Below, piece by piece: positions 26,840-35,767 of a DNA stretch of 64,000 nucleotides; the stretch's first letter is position 1, and each line of letters opens with the position of its first letter. The translations under genes were made by a program, and so were the position numbers. The DNA is taken from the NCBI RefSeq assembly GCF_010092425.1, contig NZ_CP048030.1:868001-932000 (forward strand), written 5' to 3'. Below the pieces are notes generated by a model, which was not told the origin of the DNA, ran no database searches, and saw nothing but the letters and a program-made list of their open reading frames with translations. This DNA is from Sinimarinibacterium sp. NLF-5-8 (GTDB lineage Bacteria > Pseudomonadota > Gammaproteobacteria > Nevskiales > Nevskiaceae).

Positions 26840-28840
26840 TTATCCGCCGTAATGATGCTCCGGCAGTTTGAATCCGCTCACCGATTCATTGAGTTTTTGT
26901 GACAGCAGATTGAGTTCACCGATCTGGGTTGCCGCCTGTGTGGCCGAGCCGGAGGTCTGCACGGCAATTTCGCGGATTGCCTGAACCGTTCCTGACAGGT
27001 TGATGGTCTGTTCGGACTCGGCGCGCGCGCTGTGCGAGATTTCGGCAATCAGGCGCGACAGTTCCTGTGACGCACGTTCGATGCGGGTCAGGGCCTGTCC
27101 GGCTTCTTCGGCGCTTTTGGCGCCGCCAACGACGTTTTGCGTCGAACGCTCCATCGAAATGATCGCCTCGGAGGTGTCGGCCTGGATGGTTTTGACCAGG
27201 GTTTCGATCTGCCGGGTGGCGTCTGCAGCGCGCTCGGAAAGGCGCTGGACTTCATCGGCAACGATGGCAAAGCCACGACCGGCTTCACCGGCCATGGCAG
27301 CCTGGATCGAGGCATTGAGCGCCAGCGTATTGGTTTGTTCGGCAACATCGTTGATGAACTCGATGATGTTGCCGATCTCTTGAGAAGATTCGCCCAAGCG
27401 TTTGATGCGCTTGGAGGTATCTTGAATCTGCTCGCGCAAGGCTGTCATCCCCTGGATGGTGCGGTTGACGGTTTCGGCACCACGATTGGCGGTCTGCACC
27501 GATTGCTGGGCTTCTTCGGCCAGTGTTTCGGCGCTGGCGGCCATCTGCTGCATCGATTGTGAGGTGCTGTCGATCGCCTGCGCCACGGCGGTGATCTGCT
27601 CGGCCTGCCGCTGCGAGGCCTCGGTCATGTGCAATGCGGTCTGCTTGGTTGCAGAAGCCGAGCTGGCGACTTCGGTCGAAGTCTGGGTGATTGTGCCAAC
27701 CAGGTTGCGCATGTTCTGCACGGTGTAGTTGATCGAGTCGGCAATGGCGCCGGTAAAGTCCTCGGTGACGGTCACGTCCACGGTCAGATCGCCATCTGCC
27801 AGGTTGGTGATTTCATCCAGCAGTGACAGGATCGCCTGCTGCTGCTTGGCATCGCGCGTTTCTGCGGCCTGCAGCCGCTGCCGTGAAACACGGCTGTTGA
27901 CGATGATGAAGCCGATCAGCAGGACGATGGCCAGCAGACCCGCGCCACCGGCCATGATCGGCAGCAGCAAATTGCTGTCCTGCCGCTTGCGCAGGCGTTG
28001 ATGCAGGATCTTGCTGCTGTCGACGACATCCAGCGCCAAACCCTGCAGGCGTCCGGCGGCGGCCTGGGCATGCTCGACCGCTTCGGCGTTTTCGAGCAAG
28101 GTTTCGCTGGCTTGCATCGCAGCGGCAAAGCGCTGATCGACTTCGCGCGCCAGGCTGGCGACCTGTGCATCTGCCAGCAATCGCTGGTTGATCTGGGCAA
28201 AGTCACGGACTTCGGCATCCAGTGCCTGGATATTGGCCTGTGTCTGTGTCCCCCCTTCAAACACCAGCACCGCACGGCTGGCAATGCGCTCCAGCCGCAC
28301 CAATTGCTGGATGGCCGGGTTCTGTCCCGGCCTGCTGCCAAGGCGTTCGGCGATCTGCTCATAGCGGCTGAAGACATCTTGGCCGTCATCGGCATGGATG
28401 GTGGTGCGGATCGTCTGGGTGGCGGCGGTTGCCATTCGCCAATTCTGTTCGCCGCTGAAGATCGTGTCGATCGCTGCCTTCATCCGGCTCCAGCTGTTGG
28501 CCACCTCGGCGAGTTCTGTCTGCGCTGCGGCGGGTGCAGCATCAATGTCTTCAGCAGGGTCGCCCTGGCTCAGTGTGCGCAAGGTATGGTCAATGGCTTC
28601 GGATTGCGCTTCCAGCTGTGAAAAATCCGGCATGGTGCCACGCAGCGCCGTCTGGCCGTTTTCGACCACGCCATTCATGCTGCTCGACAAACTGGCGGTC
28701 AGGGCCAGCCAGTTCTGGTTCTGAACATCGCTGCGTTGCATGGCCAGAAACACCACCATCGCAACAGCCATCAACACCACTGCGGAGATCAGGGTTGCCA
28801 GCTCTCGCCGCGCCCCCCGTACTTTGCGTAATTCAGCCAT
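26840..28840 (-). CDS. pilJ: Type IV pilus methyl-accepting chemotaxis transducer PilJ
   Basis: Membrane receptor of the Pil-Chp pathway controlling twitching motility and surface-induced cAMP. 666 residues. Membrane segment 1 at about 15-34, a periplasmic region to about 289 with two PilJ-type helical modules, membrane segment 2 at about 290-313, a HAMP-like stretch, then the cytoplasmic MCP signalling domain with the hairpin tip containing EAGRGFAIVADEVQRLSERA near residue 520. AGGGG precedes the ATG. It lies 42 bases after pilH. The expected partners PilI and ChpA are encoded about 9 kb away on the other strand. A methyltransferase PilK is not present in the window. Confidence 0.92.
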   Translation of the reverse strand: MAELRKVRGARRELATLISAVVLMAVAMVVFLAMQRSDVQNQNWLALTASLSSSMNGVVENGQTALRGTMPDFSQLEAQSEAIDHTLRTLSQGDPAEDIDAAPAAAQTELAEVANSWSRMKAAIDTIFSGEQNWRMATAATQTIRTTIHADDGQDVFSRYEQIAERLGSRPGQNPAIQQLVRLERIASRAVLVFEGGTQTQANIQALDAEVRDFAQINQRLLADAQVASLAREVDQRFAAAMQASETLLENAEAVEHAQAAAGRLQGLALDVVDSSKILHQRLRKRQDSNLLLPIMAGGAGLLAIVLLIGFIIVNSRVSRQRLQAAETRDAKQQQAILSLLDEITNLADGDLTVDVTVTEDFTGAIADSINYTVQNMRNLVGTITQTSTEVASSASATKQTALHMTEASQRQAEQITAVAQAIDSTSQSMQQMAASAETLAEEAQQSVQTANRGAETVNRTIQGMTALREQIQDTSKRIKRLGESSQEIGNIIEFINDVAEQTNTLALNASIQAAMAGEAGRGFAIVADEVQRLSERAADATRQIETLVKTIQADTSEAIISMERSTQNVVGGAKSAEEAGQALTRIERASQELSRLIAEISHSARAESEQTINLSGTVQAIREIAVQTSGSATQAATQIGELNLLSQKLNESVSGFKLPEHHYGG

Positions 28841-28882
28841 GACGCCCCTTGGTTTAAAACACGCTTGATGTCAATCCGCGCC

Positions 28883-29248
28883 TTATCCGGCGAGAACGGC
28901 ATTGACCTTGGCAAGTAAATCCGCCTCTTTGACCGGCTTGACCAGATACTCCCGGGCGCCCTGGCGCAGCGCCCAGACCCGATCGGTTTCCTGGCTCTTG
29001 CTGCTGACGACGACGATCGGGATATGTGCGGTGGCGGCGTCCTTGGACAGCGTGCGGGTGGCCTGAAACCCGTTCACGCCGGGCATCACCACGTCCATGA
29101 TCACGGCATCGGGCTTTTCACTGCGCACACGGCTGATGGCTTCTTCGCCACTGGACACGTCACTGACGCTATGGCCGGCTTTTTGCAGCAAATTGCGCAG
29201 GTTCTGAACATCCGTGGGGGAATCATCCACAATCAAGATGCGTGCCAT
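28883..29248 (-). CDS. pilH: Single-domain response regulator PilH
   Basis: CheY-like receiver of the Pil-Chp system, probably acting as phosphate sink or retraction regulator. The ATG at 29248 (MARILIVDDSPTDVQNL) has a strong GAGGAG 8 bases upstream and gives 121 residues; a longer frame starts at 29284 but lacks homology. Seen: acidic pair in VDDSPTD, phospho-Asp in AVIMDVVMPGVNG, VVSSK with the Thr/Ser switch position, and the Lys in YLVKPVKE. PilJ follows directly, supporting PilH rather than a generic CheY. Confidence 0.92.
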   Translation of the reverse strand: MARILIVDDSPTDVQNLRNLLQKAGHSVSDVSSGEEAISRVRSEKPDAVIMDVVMPGVNGFQATRTLSKDAATAHIPIVVVSSKSQETDRVWALRQGAREYLVKPVKEADLLAKVNAVLAG

Positions 29249-29386
29249 TGAATTCTCCTCAGTCTGTTGTCCCTGGCCTGGCACAACAGCGTATTTTGCT
29301 GAAATGGTGCTGCGTATTCGCTGGTTATACCAAGCCTCATCAGGGGCTGCCAGAAACTTTGCGCAAAAACCAGCGTCGCCAGTTCG

Positions 29387-30724
29387 TCATGCCACACGCT
29401 GACCGGCGCACCAGGTGCCGATTGCGCGGCTTGCAAAGCTGCGCTCCGCAAACGGCGTATTGCGGCCTGCACTGGCCATTTGTGCCCGGCGCAGCGTCCA
29501 CGGGTGCCCAGTCTTCACCAGCACCAGGTTGGCCGGGCTGCCGATGCGCAGATGACCGGCATCCAGTCCGGCAATTCTGGCCGGATCGCAGGTCAGTCGT
29601 GCCACGGCGGTCAGCGGATCGAGGACGCCTTCATCGACCAGTGCCAGCGTCAGCGGCAACAGCGTCTCCAGCGCACTGATGCCGGGTGCCGTCAGAGCAA
29701 AGGGGTTGATCTTGGCGTCCGGCTCATGCGGCTGGTGATCCGAACACACCGCCGTGATCACGCCGCGACGCAGCGCCTCGCGCAATGCCGCGCGGTCTTC
29801 ACGCCCGCGCAGCGGCGGCAACACATGGCATTGCGCATCAAAGCCGTCAATGTCCTCGTCGATCAGATGCAACTGGTGTGCGGCAACATCGGCGCTCACC
29901 GGCAGATCGTGGCGCTGCGCCCACTCGATGATCTCCACCCCGCGCGCGGTGGACAGCCGCCCAAAATGCACGCGCGCGCCGGTGTCTTCGATCATCGACA
30001 ACCAAAACCGCAGCGCCGCCACTTCGGCCGCCACCGGAATCGGCGTCAGTCCCAGGCGGGTGGCCACCGCCCCTTCGTGCGCGCAGCCGCCAGCCGCCAG
30101 CGCCGGGTCTTGGGCCTGCACATGCACCGTCAGCCCCAGTCCTCTGGCGTAATCCAGCGCGCGCCGCACCATGCGCGTGTTTGCCATCGGCGCCCAGGCA
30201 TTGCTGATGCCCACCACGCCCGCCTGTTTGAGCGCCGACAGTTCGGCCAGAGACTCGCCATCGAGATTCTTCGTCAGCGCGCCGACAATGCGCAGATCCA
30301 GCGCCCCGGCACTGCTGGCGATGCGCTGCACACGCATCACCATCGCCGGGGTGTCGATGACCGGACTGGTATCGGGGGGCAGCAGCAGATGGGTGATACC
30401 GCCAGACAACGCGGCGGGAATCTCGCTGGCCATCGTCGCCTTGTGGCTTTGCCCCGGCTCGCGCAGGCGCGCGCACAAATCGACGATGCCGGGTATCAGC
30501 CAGTGGCCGTCGGCGTTGATGATCTGCGCCTCGCCGGCGGCCAGATCAGGCCCGATGGCCTGGATCATGCCTTGATCAATCCGCACGTCTGCGACCTGAT
30601 CCAAGCCGCTGGCCGGGTCGAGCACGCGCGCGCCGCGAATCAGGGTGCACTGTGCGTGGTCATGGCTGGGCGTCGGTTGGCTTTGCTGTGCGCGCGCCGA
30701 CCAGTCGGGTGTTGAGGGATTCAT
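29387..30724 (-). CDS. pyrC': Non-catalytic dihydroorotase-like protein (PyrC' / PyrX type)
   Basis: 445 residues with the fold and length of class I dihydroorotase but without its metal ligands. The HxH of GxxDxHxHxREPG reads [11 protein letters not shown], the position of the HxED motif reads VQAQD, and HISHLS reads HFGRLS. Only the late Asp (CSDHQPH) remains. It overlaps pyrB by 4 bases. In Pseudomonas and relatives an inactive PyrC' of this kind is a structural partner of the PyrB dodecamer, which is the likely role. A separate dihydroorotase with catalytic residues is encoded at 54236-55558. Pyrimidine regulator PyrR, often next to pyrB, is absent. Confidence 0.93.
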   Translation of the reverse strand: MNPSTPDWSARAQQSQPTPSHDHAQCTLIRGARVLDPASGLDQVADVRIDQGMIQAIGPDLAAGEAQIINADGHWLIPGIVDLCARLREPGQSHKATMASEIPAALSGGITHLLLPPDTSPVIDTPAMVMRVQRIASSAGALDLRIVGALTKNLDGESLAELSALKQAGVVGISNAWAPMANTRMVRRALDYARGLGLTVHVQAQDPALAAGGCAHEGAVATRLGLTPIPVAAEVAALRFWLSMIEDTGARVHFGRLSTARGVEIIEWAQRHDLPVSADVAAHQLHLIDEDIDGFDAQCHVLPPLRGREDRAALREALRRGVITAVCSDHQPHEPDAKINPFALTAPGISALETLLPLTLALVDEGVLDPLTAVARLTCDPARIAGLDAGHLRIGSPANLVLVKTGHPWTLRRAQMASAGRNTPFAERSFASRAIGTWCAGQRVA

Positions 30725-31725
30725 GCGCCGCTCCGAATCAGGGCTTGCGCCGCCTTGGGGTTCAAAATCATCGCCATTACCGCCATCCGAATGGCCAGGC
30801 CGTGGCTGACCTGTTGCAGGATCAGTGACTGCGGGCCGTAGGCCAGCTCGCCTTCCAGTTCCACTCCGCGATTGATTGGCCCGGGGTGCATGATGATGGC
30901 GTCGGGGCGCATCAGTTTTAAGCGCGCGCGGGTCAGGCCGTAATCGCGGTGAAACTCGTCCAGCGATGGCAAGAATGCGCCGAGCATCCGCTCTTTTTGC
31001 AGGCGCAGCAGCATCACCACATCAACCCCGTCCAGACCTTCGTTGATGTCGTGACAAACGCGCACGCCCATCTGCTCGATACCCGCCGGAATCAGCGTGG
31101 GCGGCGCCACCACGCGCAGGTCGCTGACGCCGAGCGCGCGCAGACCGTGGATGTCGGAGCGTGCCACCCGCGAGTGCAGGATGTCCCCCACAATCGCCAC
31201 CGACAGCCGCTCAAAGCCGCCCATCGTCGGCCCGCATTTGTAGCGGCGGATGGTGTACAGATCGAGCAAGCCCTGGGTGGGATGCGCATGGCGGCCATCG
31301 CCAGCATTCAAGATCGCCACGTCCGGCGCGGCGTGCTTGGCAAAAAAGTGCGCCGCGCCGGAGGCGTCATGGCGCACCACAAACATATCGGCGTGCATCG
31401 CCTCCAGCGTGCGCAGCGTGTCAAACAGCGTCTCGCCCTTGGTGGTGCTGGAAGCCGCCATTTGCAGGTTGATCACATCCGCCGACAAACGCTTGGCCGC
31501 CAGCTCAAAAGTGGTGCGGGTGCGGGTGCTGGGTTCAAAGAACAGATTGAAAATGGTTTTGCCACGCAGCAGGTCGAGCTTTTTATCGGGCGTGCCCAAA
31601 GCCTCGGCGGTGTCCAGAATCTGCGTCAAAAGTGGTGCGCTCAAGCCTTCGAGCGTGAGCAAATGACGCAGCCGACCTTGGCTGTCGAGTTGGAGTTCGG
31701 GGGTCATGGTGTCCAGGGTGGTCAA
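30721..31725 (-). CDS. pyrB: Aspartate carbamoyltransferase catalytic subunit
   Basis: First committed step of pyrimidine synthesis, carbamoyl phosphate plus aspartate. 334 residues. Seen: the carbamoyl-phosphate loop [14 protein letters not shown] near residue 64, [28 protein letters not shown], and [10 protein letters not shown]. No PyrI-like regulatory subunit is visible; the adjacent dead dihydroorotase suggests a PyrB6-PyrC'6 complex as in pseudomonads. It follows ruvX after 19 bases. Confidence 0.97.
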   Translation of the reverse strand: MTTLDTMTPELQLDSQGRLRHLLTLEGLSAPLLTQILDTAEALGTPDKKLDLLRGKTIFNLFFEPSTRTRTTFELAAKRLSADVINLQMAASSTTKGETLFDTLRTLEAMHADMFVVRHDASGAAHFFAKHAAPDVAILNAGDGRHAHPTQGLLDLYTIRRYKCGPTMGGFERLSVAIVGDILHSRVARSDIHGLRALGVSDLRVVAPPTLIPAGIEQMGVRVCHDINEGLDGVDVVMLLRLQKERMLGAFLPSLDEFHRDYGLTRARLKLMRPDAIIMHPGPINRGVELEGELAYGPQSLILQQVSHGLAIRMAVMAMILNPKAAQALIRSGA

Positions 31726-31744
31726 TAGTGCGCGGATTTTAGCG

Positions 31745-32158
31745 CTAAGCCCCGCCCAGCCATTGCGCCAGAATCACTTGGGCGGCGTGGCTGTCGCGGT
31801 CGCCTTTGCGCACACGGCGGGTCATTTGGCCGCTGGCGCGCGCGTTGCGCAGCACGTCATCAGCGGCGCGTGAGCTGTAGCGTTCATCGGCTTCATGGAC
31901 GGGGGCGCTTTGGCGCGCGCGCAGGTCTTGGGCAAACGCGCGCGCGGCGTGGGTGATGCGTTGCTCGTTGCCGTCTTCATCCAGTGGCAGACCGACGATC
32001 AGCGCGGCAGGTCGCCATTGTTGCAGCAGCCGATCCAGCGCCGCCCAATCGCCGGTGGCGATCGTGGTGAGCGCGCGCGCCTGGCCGGTGATGTCGTCGC
32101 CAACGGCCACGCCGGTGCGCTGGTCGCCGTAGTCAAAACCTAAATAAGTGCCACTCAT
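31745..32158 (-). CDS. ruvX: YqgF/RuvX RNase H-fold nuclease
   Basis: Putative Holliday-junction resolvase-like protein; in bacteria linked to pre-16S rRNA processing and anti-termination. 137 residues, complete. Seen: [16 protein letters not shown] (catalytic Asp), [22 protein letters not shown] (catalytic Glu) and a C-terminal [17 protein letters not shown] (catalytic Asp). It overlaps yqgE by 4 bases, the usual bacterial pairing. Confidence 0.95.
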   Translation of the reverse strand: MSGTYLGFDYGDQRTGVAVGDDITGQARALTTIATGDWAALDRLLQQWRPAALIVGLPLDEDGNEQRITHAARAFAQDLRARQSAPVHEADERYSSRAADDVLRNARASGQMTRRVRKGDRDSHAAQVILAQWLGGA

Positions 32159-32721
32159 GCGCGCCCCGATTCGGCGCTGAGCTGGGTGACGCTGACGCCC
32201 AGCAGTTGCGTGGCGGCCGCCCAGCGTTTGGCCGGACGGGTGGTGAACAAAATCTGCTGATCAATCGGCGTATTGAGCCAGGCGTTTTTGAGCATTTCTT
32301 CTTCAAGCTGACCGGCGCCCCAGCCGGCATAGCCGAGGGCGACGATGTAATCACTGGGCGACTCACCAGTACCGATCGCGCGCAGCACATCGCGCGAGGT
32401 GGTGATGAATAAATCGTCGTTGATTTTCATCGTCGAATCCCACTCGCCGGGCGCGCGGTGGATGACAAAGCCGCGTTCCGGCTGCACCGGCCCGCCCCAG
32501 TACACGCAGGTGCTGGCGTCGCTGATTTGCTCGTGGTCAATGCCCATTTGATCGAGCATTTCGGTCAGCGGCATGTCGGTGGGGCGGTTGATGACGATGC
32601 CGATGGCGCCCTCGGCGTTGTGTTCGCAGACCAGCGCCACGCTGCGATGAAAGTTGTCGTCCAGCAAGCTCGGCATGGCGACGAGAAATTGGTTTTTGAA
32701 CAGGCTTTCGAATGTACTCAT
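32155..32721 (-). CDS. yqgE: YqgE/AlgH family protein
   Basis: 188-residue member of the DUF179 family, adjacent to ruvX as in most proteobacteria. Typical features: LVAMPSLLDDNFHRSVALVC at residues 12-31, AIGIVINRP, VYWGGPVQPERGFVIHR, and ALGYAGWGAGQLEEE. The biochemical function is unknown; the AlgH name comes from an alginate phenotype in Pseudomonas. It overlaps both neighbours by 4 bases. Confidence 0.95.
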   Translation of the reverse strand: MSTFESLFKNQFLVAMPSLLDDNFHRSVALVCEHNAEGAIGIVINRPTDMPLTEMLDQMGIDHEQISDASTCVYWGGPVQPERGFVIHRAPGEWDSTMKINDDLFITTSRDVLRAIGTGESPSDYIVALGYAGWGAGQLEEEMLKNAWLNTPIDQQILFTTRPAKRWAAATQLLGVSVTQLSAESGRA

Positions 32722-33278
32722 GGCGGCAGTATCGACGGCGGGCGAGGGGAGTCAAGCGCCATGGTTGTGAGAATGCGCTGCGCTACCCAGCCGGTGGCCA
32801 GCCCAAACAGCAGCGCTGCGCTCATCAACACCGGCAGCAAGTGCAGCAGGCCCGGATGGGCGATAAAAACGCCGTAGGCCACGGCAAATTGCCCGGCCAT
32901 GTGCGCCAGCGCCGCCAGCACCGATAAGCCGATGGCCGACAAACGCAGCGGCGGCAGTGCGCGGTTCCACACCGTGCCGACGGCGAGCATGGCGAGGCTG
33001 GCGACCGCGCCGGACAGCGACAGCCAAAAGCCCGGTGCCAAAAAGCTGCCCACCAGCAGGCTGCCGACCAAAACCCGCAGCAATCCCACCCAAATCGCGA
33101 GCTTCAAACCATGCCGCAGCAGCACGATCAGGGTGACGGCATTGGCCAGTCCCGGTTTGATGCCGGGAATCAGCGAGGGAAAACCAGCTTCCAGCACATG
33201 AATCACAATCGCCAGCGCCGCATAGCCAGCCACCAGGCGATCCTCATAGCTGGGCGTCAGGGTGAGTGCGCGCGCCAT
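32718..33278 (-). CDS. Gx transporter-family membrane protein (Hpre_diP_synt_I)
   Basis: 186 residues with about five or six membrane helices and a family-typical IPGIKPGLANAVTLIVLL stretch (residues 37-54). Members are annotated either as heptaprenyl diphosphate synthase component I, a label derived from domain naming, or as Gx transporter, and resemble ECF-type substrate-binding subunits. Together with the NusG_II-domain gene immediately upstream (1-base overlap) and apbE, it forms a gene set recurrent near flavin-based electron-transfer loci. A role in supplying a flavin or related cofactor is inference. There is no catalytic prenyl-synthase motif (DDxxD). Confidence 0.83.
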   Translation of the reverse strand: MARALTLTPSYEDRLVAGYAALAIVIHVLEAGFPSLIPGIKPGLANAVTLIVLLRHGLKLAIWVGLLRVLVGSLLVGSFLAPGFWLSLSGAVASLAMLAVGTVWNRALPPLRLSAIGLSVLAALAHMAGQFAVAYGVFIAHPGLLHLLPVLMSAALLFGLATGWVAQRILTTMALDSPRPPSILPP

Positions 33279-33664
33279 CAGAACGTCACCGCATCCAGGG
33301 CTTGGCGGGCATCGCCCACCAGACTCAGGCTGACCCGTCCGGGCAGGCAGGCGGCGCTGTCGCCGCTATGCGAGAGCCAGCCGCTGTGCACGCAAATCTG
33401 GTTACGGCAGGGAGCATGCACAAAGCGCGCGCGCCCCGGCTCGATTGCCAGCGTAATGGCTCCTTGCTTGCCGCCCACGGTGAGGGTTTGCGCCCGATCC
33501 AGCGCATAGCGTTGCGGCGCCTGGCTGCCCACGCGCACCTCAACAAAACTCGCCGGACTGCGCGGCTGCCACAAATGCGCAAACAGCGCGCCAATCAGCG
33601 CTGCGGCCATCAGCACCACGGCGATATCGCCATGGGTCAAAGCGGCGAACCGGCCTGTGCTCAT
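33278..33664 (-). CDS. NusG domain II-containing protein, membrane anchored
   Basis: 128 residues. A single N-terminal membrane segment (about 13-32, DIAVVLMAAALIGALFA) is followed by a periplasmic NusG_II domain, unrelated to transcription factor NusG in function. Seen: YALDRAQTLTVGG, then IEPGRARFVHAPCRNQICVH and WLSHSGDSAACLPGRVSL, with three Cys (in CRNQIC and AACLPG) that are typical of this domain. It overlaps apbE by 4 bases and the Gx transporter gene by 1. The molecular role of this family is not established. Confidence 0.85.
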   Translation of the reverse strand: MSTGRFAALTHGDIAVVLMAAALIGALFAHLWQPRSPASFVEVRVGSQAPQRYALDRAQTLTVGGKQGAITLAIEPGRARFVHAPCRNQICVHSGWLSHSGDSAACLPGRVSLSLVGDARQALDAVTF

Positions 33665-34785
33665 GGCACCGTTTGCGCGGTAATTTCGGGCGGGAAAACA
33701 GCGCGCGCGGCCAGTGCCTCGGTGACCAACACCTGACCTTGGGCGTCCACCACCAATACTTGATCAATGCCCAGCGCGCGCGCGGTGCTGCGCCAGTTTT
33801 GCGCACCGGCGACAAACAGCGCGGTGCTGGCGGCATCGGCCAGGGTGCCGTCGCCGGTGACCACCGTGACCGATTGCAGGCTGCTGGCCGGCTGGCCGGT
33901 TTTGGGATCCAGCAAGTGGTGATAGCGCACGCCGCCGGATTCAAAGTAATGCTCGTAATCGCCGCTGGTGACGATGGCTTCATTGCCCTGGGTTTGCAGC
34001 GTTGCCAGCAAGCGCTGGCCGAGTTCCGGGCGCGGGTGGCGAATGCCGACGCGCCAGGGGCGGTCGCTGCGCTGCCCCATCACCCGCAGATTGCCGCCGA
34101 GGTTGACCATGGCACTGTCAAATCCGGCTTGGGCGATGTGCTCGATGGCCAGATCAGAGGCATCACCCTTGGCAATGGCACCAAAATCCAGCCACACCTG
34201 CGGCGCCGGGCCGTAGCGGGTGCCGTCGGTATTCAGCGCGGGCGCGCGCGCCAGTTCGGCCACGGCGGCATCAATCGCGGCGGCGTCGGGTGGGGCGCTG
34301 CGAAAGTGGCTGACATCATCAAAGCCCCACAGCGCCACCAGCTTGCCCACGCGCACATCAAAACGGCCACCACTGAGCGCGCTGATCTGCGCTGCGCGCG
34401 CAAACAGGCCTTGCATGGGTTCAGGGATGGCAATCGCCTCCCCGCGCGCGAGTTGTTGATTCAGGTTGGATAGCTGCGCACCCTCGCCCCAGGCACTCCA
34501 GCGCTGGGCATAGCGTTCAAGCTGCTGCTGAACGGCATCCAAAACAGTTTCGGCGCGCGCGCGCGAATCGTTTTCGGCATCGGCGGCTTTGGGCAGGGCA
34601 ATGACCAAATCAATCTGCGTGCCCATCGCCTCAAAGCTGCGCTGGGCGAGTTCGGCATCCACAGGCTGCGGATTGCGCAGCGCCAGCCAGGTGAAAAACA
34701 GCGCCAGACCTGCGCCGACAATCAGCCGTCGCCAAAACATTTTGATGAACGGCTGTTGGGTGATGGGAGAAGTCGGTTCGCTCAT
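33661..34785 (-). CDS. apbE: FAD:protein FMN transferase
   Basis: Attaches FMN covalently to Thr/Ser of target proteins (for example Nqr/Rnf subunits) at the outer face of the inner membrane. 374 residues from the ATG at 34785; an in-frame GTG at 34794 would add three residues. A membrane anchor near the N-terminus (LIVGAGLALFFTWLAL) places the enzyme in the periplasm. Seen: the FEAMGTQIDLVI start of the ApbE domain, DFGAIAKGDASDLA, VNLGGNLRV, and HHLLDPKTGQPAS, all in the family order. No FMN_bind-domain target is encoded nearby. Just upstream, the 11-mer GCTGTGAATCC is tandemly duplicated across the gshB stop. Confidence 0.93.
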   Translation of the reverse strand: MSEPTSPITQQPFIKMFWRRLIVGAGLALFFTWLALRNPQPVDAELAQRSFEAMGTQIDLVIALPKAADAENDSRARAETVLDAVQQQLERYAQRWSAWGEGAQLSNLNQQLARGEAIAIPEPMQGLFARAAQISALSGGRFDVRVGKLVALWGFDDVSHFRSAPPDAAAIDAAVAELARAPALNTDGTRYGPAPQVWLDFGAIAKGDASDLAIEHIAQAGFDSAMVNLGGNLRVMGQRSDRPWRVGIRHPRPELGQRLLATLQTQGNEAIVTSGDYEHYFESGGVRYHHLLDPKTGQPASSLQSVTVVTGDGTLADAASTALFVAGAQNWRSTARALGIDQVLVVDAQGQVLVTEALAARAVFPPEITAQTVP

Positions 34786-34801
34786 GGGATTCACAGCGGA
34801 T

Positions 34802-35767
34802 TCACAGCGCGCGCGCGCTGAGTTTGCGTTCGATGGCGATCATCACCTGTGCGCCAATATCGGTGTTTTGCGCGGCATCAATTTCGCGCGCGCAAGTGGG
34901 GGAGGTGACGTTGATTTCGGTGAGGTAGTCGCCAATCACGTCCAGCCCCACCAGCAGCAAGCCCATTTCACGCAGGCGCGGGCCGACCTGGGCGGCAATC
35001 CAGCGGTCGCGCTCGGTCAGCGCGCGCACTTCGCCGTGACCGCCGGCGGCGATGTTGCCGCGCACTTCGCCGTCTTTGGGAATGCGCGCCAAGCAATACG
35101 GAACGGGCTCGCCATCGACCATCAAAATGCGCTTGTCGCCGTGTTTGATGTCGGGGATGTAACGCTGCGCCATGATGTGCTGCTGGCCGTTTTGGGTCAG
35201 CGTTTCGATCACCGCGCCGAGGTTCATGCCATCGGCGTTGATGCGAAAAATGCCCTGACCGCCCATGCCGTCCAAAGGCTTGAAAATCACATCGCCGTGT
35301 TCGGCGGCAAACGCGCGCAGCGTGGCATCGTCGCGGGCGATGACGGTGGGCGCGCAGCACTGCGCAAACCAGCTGATAAAGACTTTTTCGTTGGCATCGC
35401 GCAGCGCGCGCGGGTTGTTGACGACCAGTGCGCCTTGTTCTTGCGCGCGCTCCAGAATGTAGGTGGCGGCGACAAAGGCCATGTCAAACGGCGGGTCTTT
35501 GCGCATCAGCGCCGCATCAAACTGCCCCAGCGGTTGTTCAAGGGTTGGGCCGAGTTCAAACCAGTGCTGGTTGTCGTCAAACACGGTGACGGCGCGCGCG
35601 CGCGCCATCGCCACGCCATCACGGATCCACAGATCGTGCATTTGCAGATAAAACACCTGCCAGCCACGTTTTTGCGCCGCCAGCATCAGTGCCAGCGTGG
35701 TGTCTTTGTAGGGCTTGATGTGGTCGATGGGGTCCATCACCACGGCCAAAGTGCGGGGGCTGTTCAT
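34802..35767 (-). CDS. gshB: Glutathione synthetase
   Basis: ATP-grasp ligase joining gamma-glutamylcysteine and glycine. 321 residues. Seen: N-terminal VVMDPIDHIKPYKDTTLALM, RKDPPFDMAFVAATYIL, the ATP-grasp IFKPLDGMGGQGIFRI near residue 155, KRILMVDGEPVPYCLARIP, and the metal-binding VTSPTCAREID near the C-terminus. It overlaps gshA by 4 bases. gshB-pilG proximity is known in pseudomonads; here gshA lies between them. Confidence 0.97.
   Translation of the reverse strand: MNSPRTLAVVMDPIDHIKPYKDTTLALMLAAQKRGWQVFYLQMHDLWIRDGVAMARARAVTVFDDNQHWFELGPTLEQPLGQFDAALMRKDPPFDMAFVAATYILERAQEQGALVVNNPRALRDANEKVFISWFAQCCAPTVIARDDATLRAFAAEHGDVIFKPLDGMGGQGIFRINADGMNLGAVIETLTQNGQQHIMAQRYIPDIKHGDKRILMVDGEPVPYCLARIPKDGEVRGNIAAGGHGEVRALTERDRWIAAQVGPRLREMGLLLVGLDVIGDYLTEINVTSPTCAREIDAAQNTDIGAQVMIAIERKLSARAL

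Noticed and set aside
29249-29386. Sigma-54-like promoter (TGGCAG...) upstream of pilH
   Set aside because: The -24 element is similar but the -12 TTGCA element is missing at the right spacing; not called.
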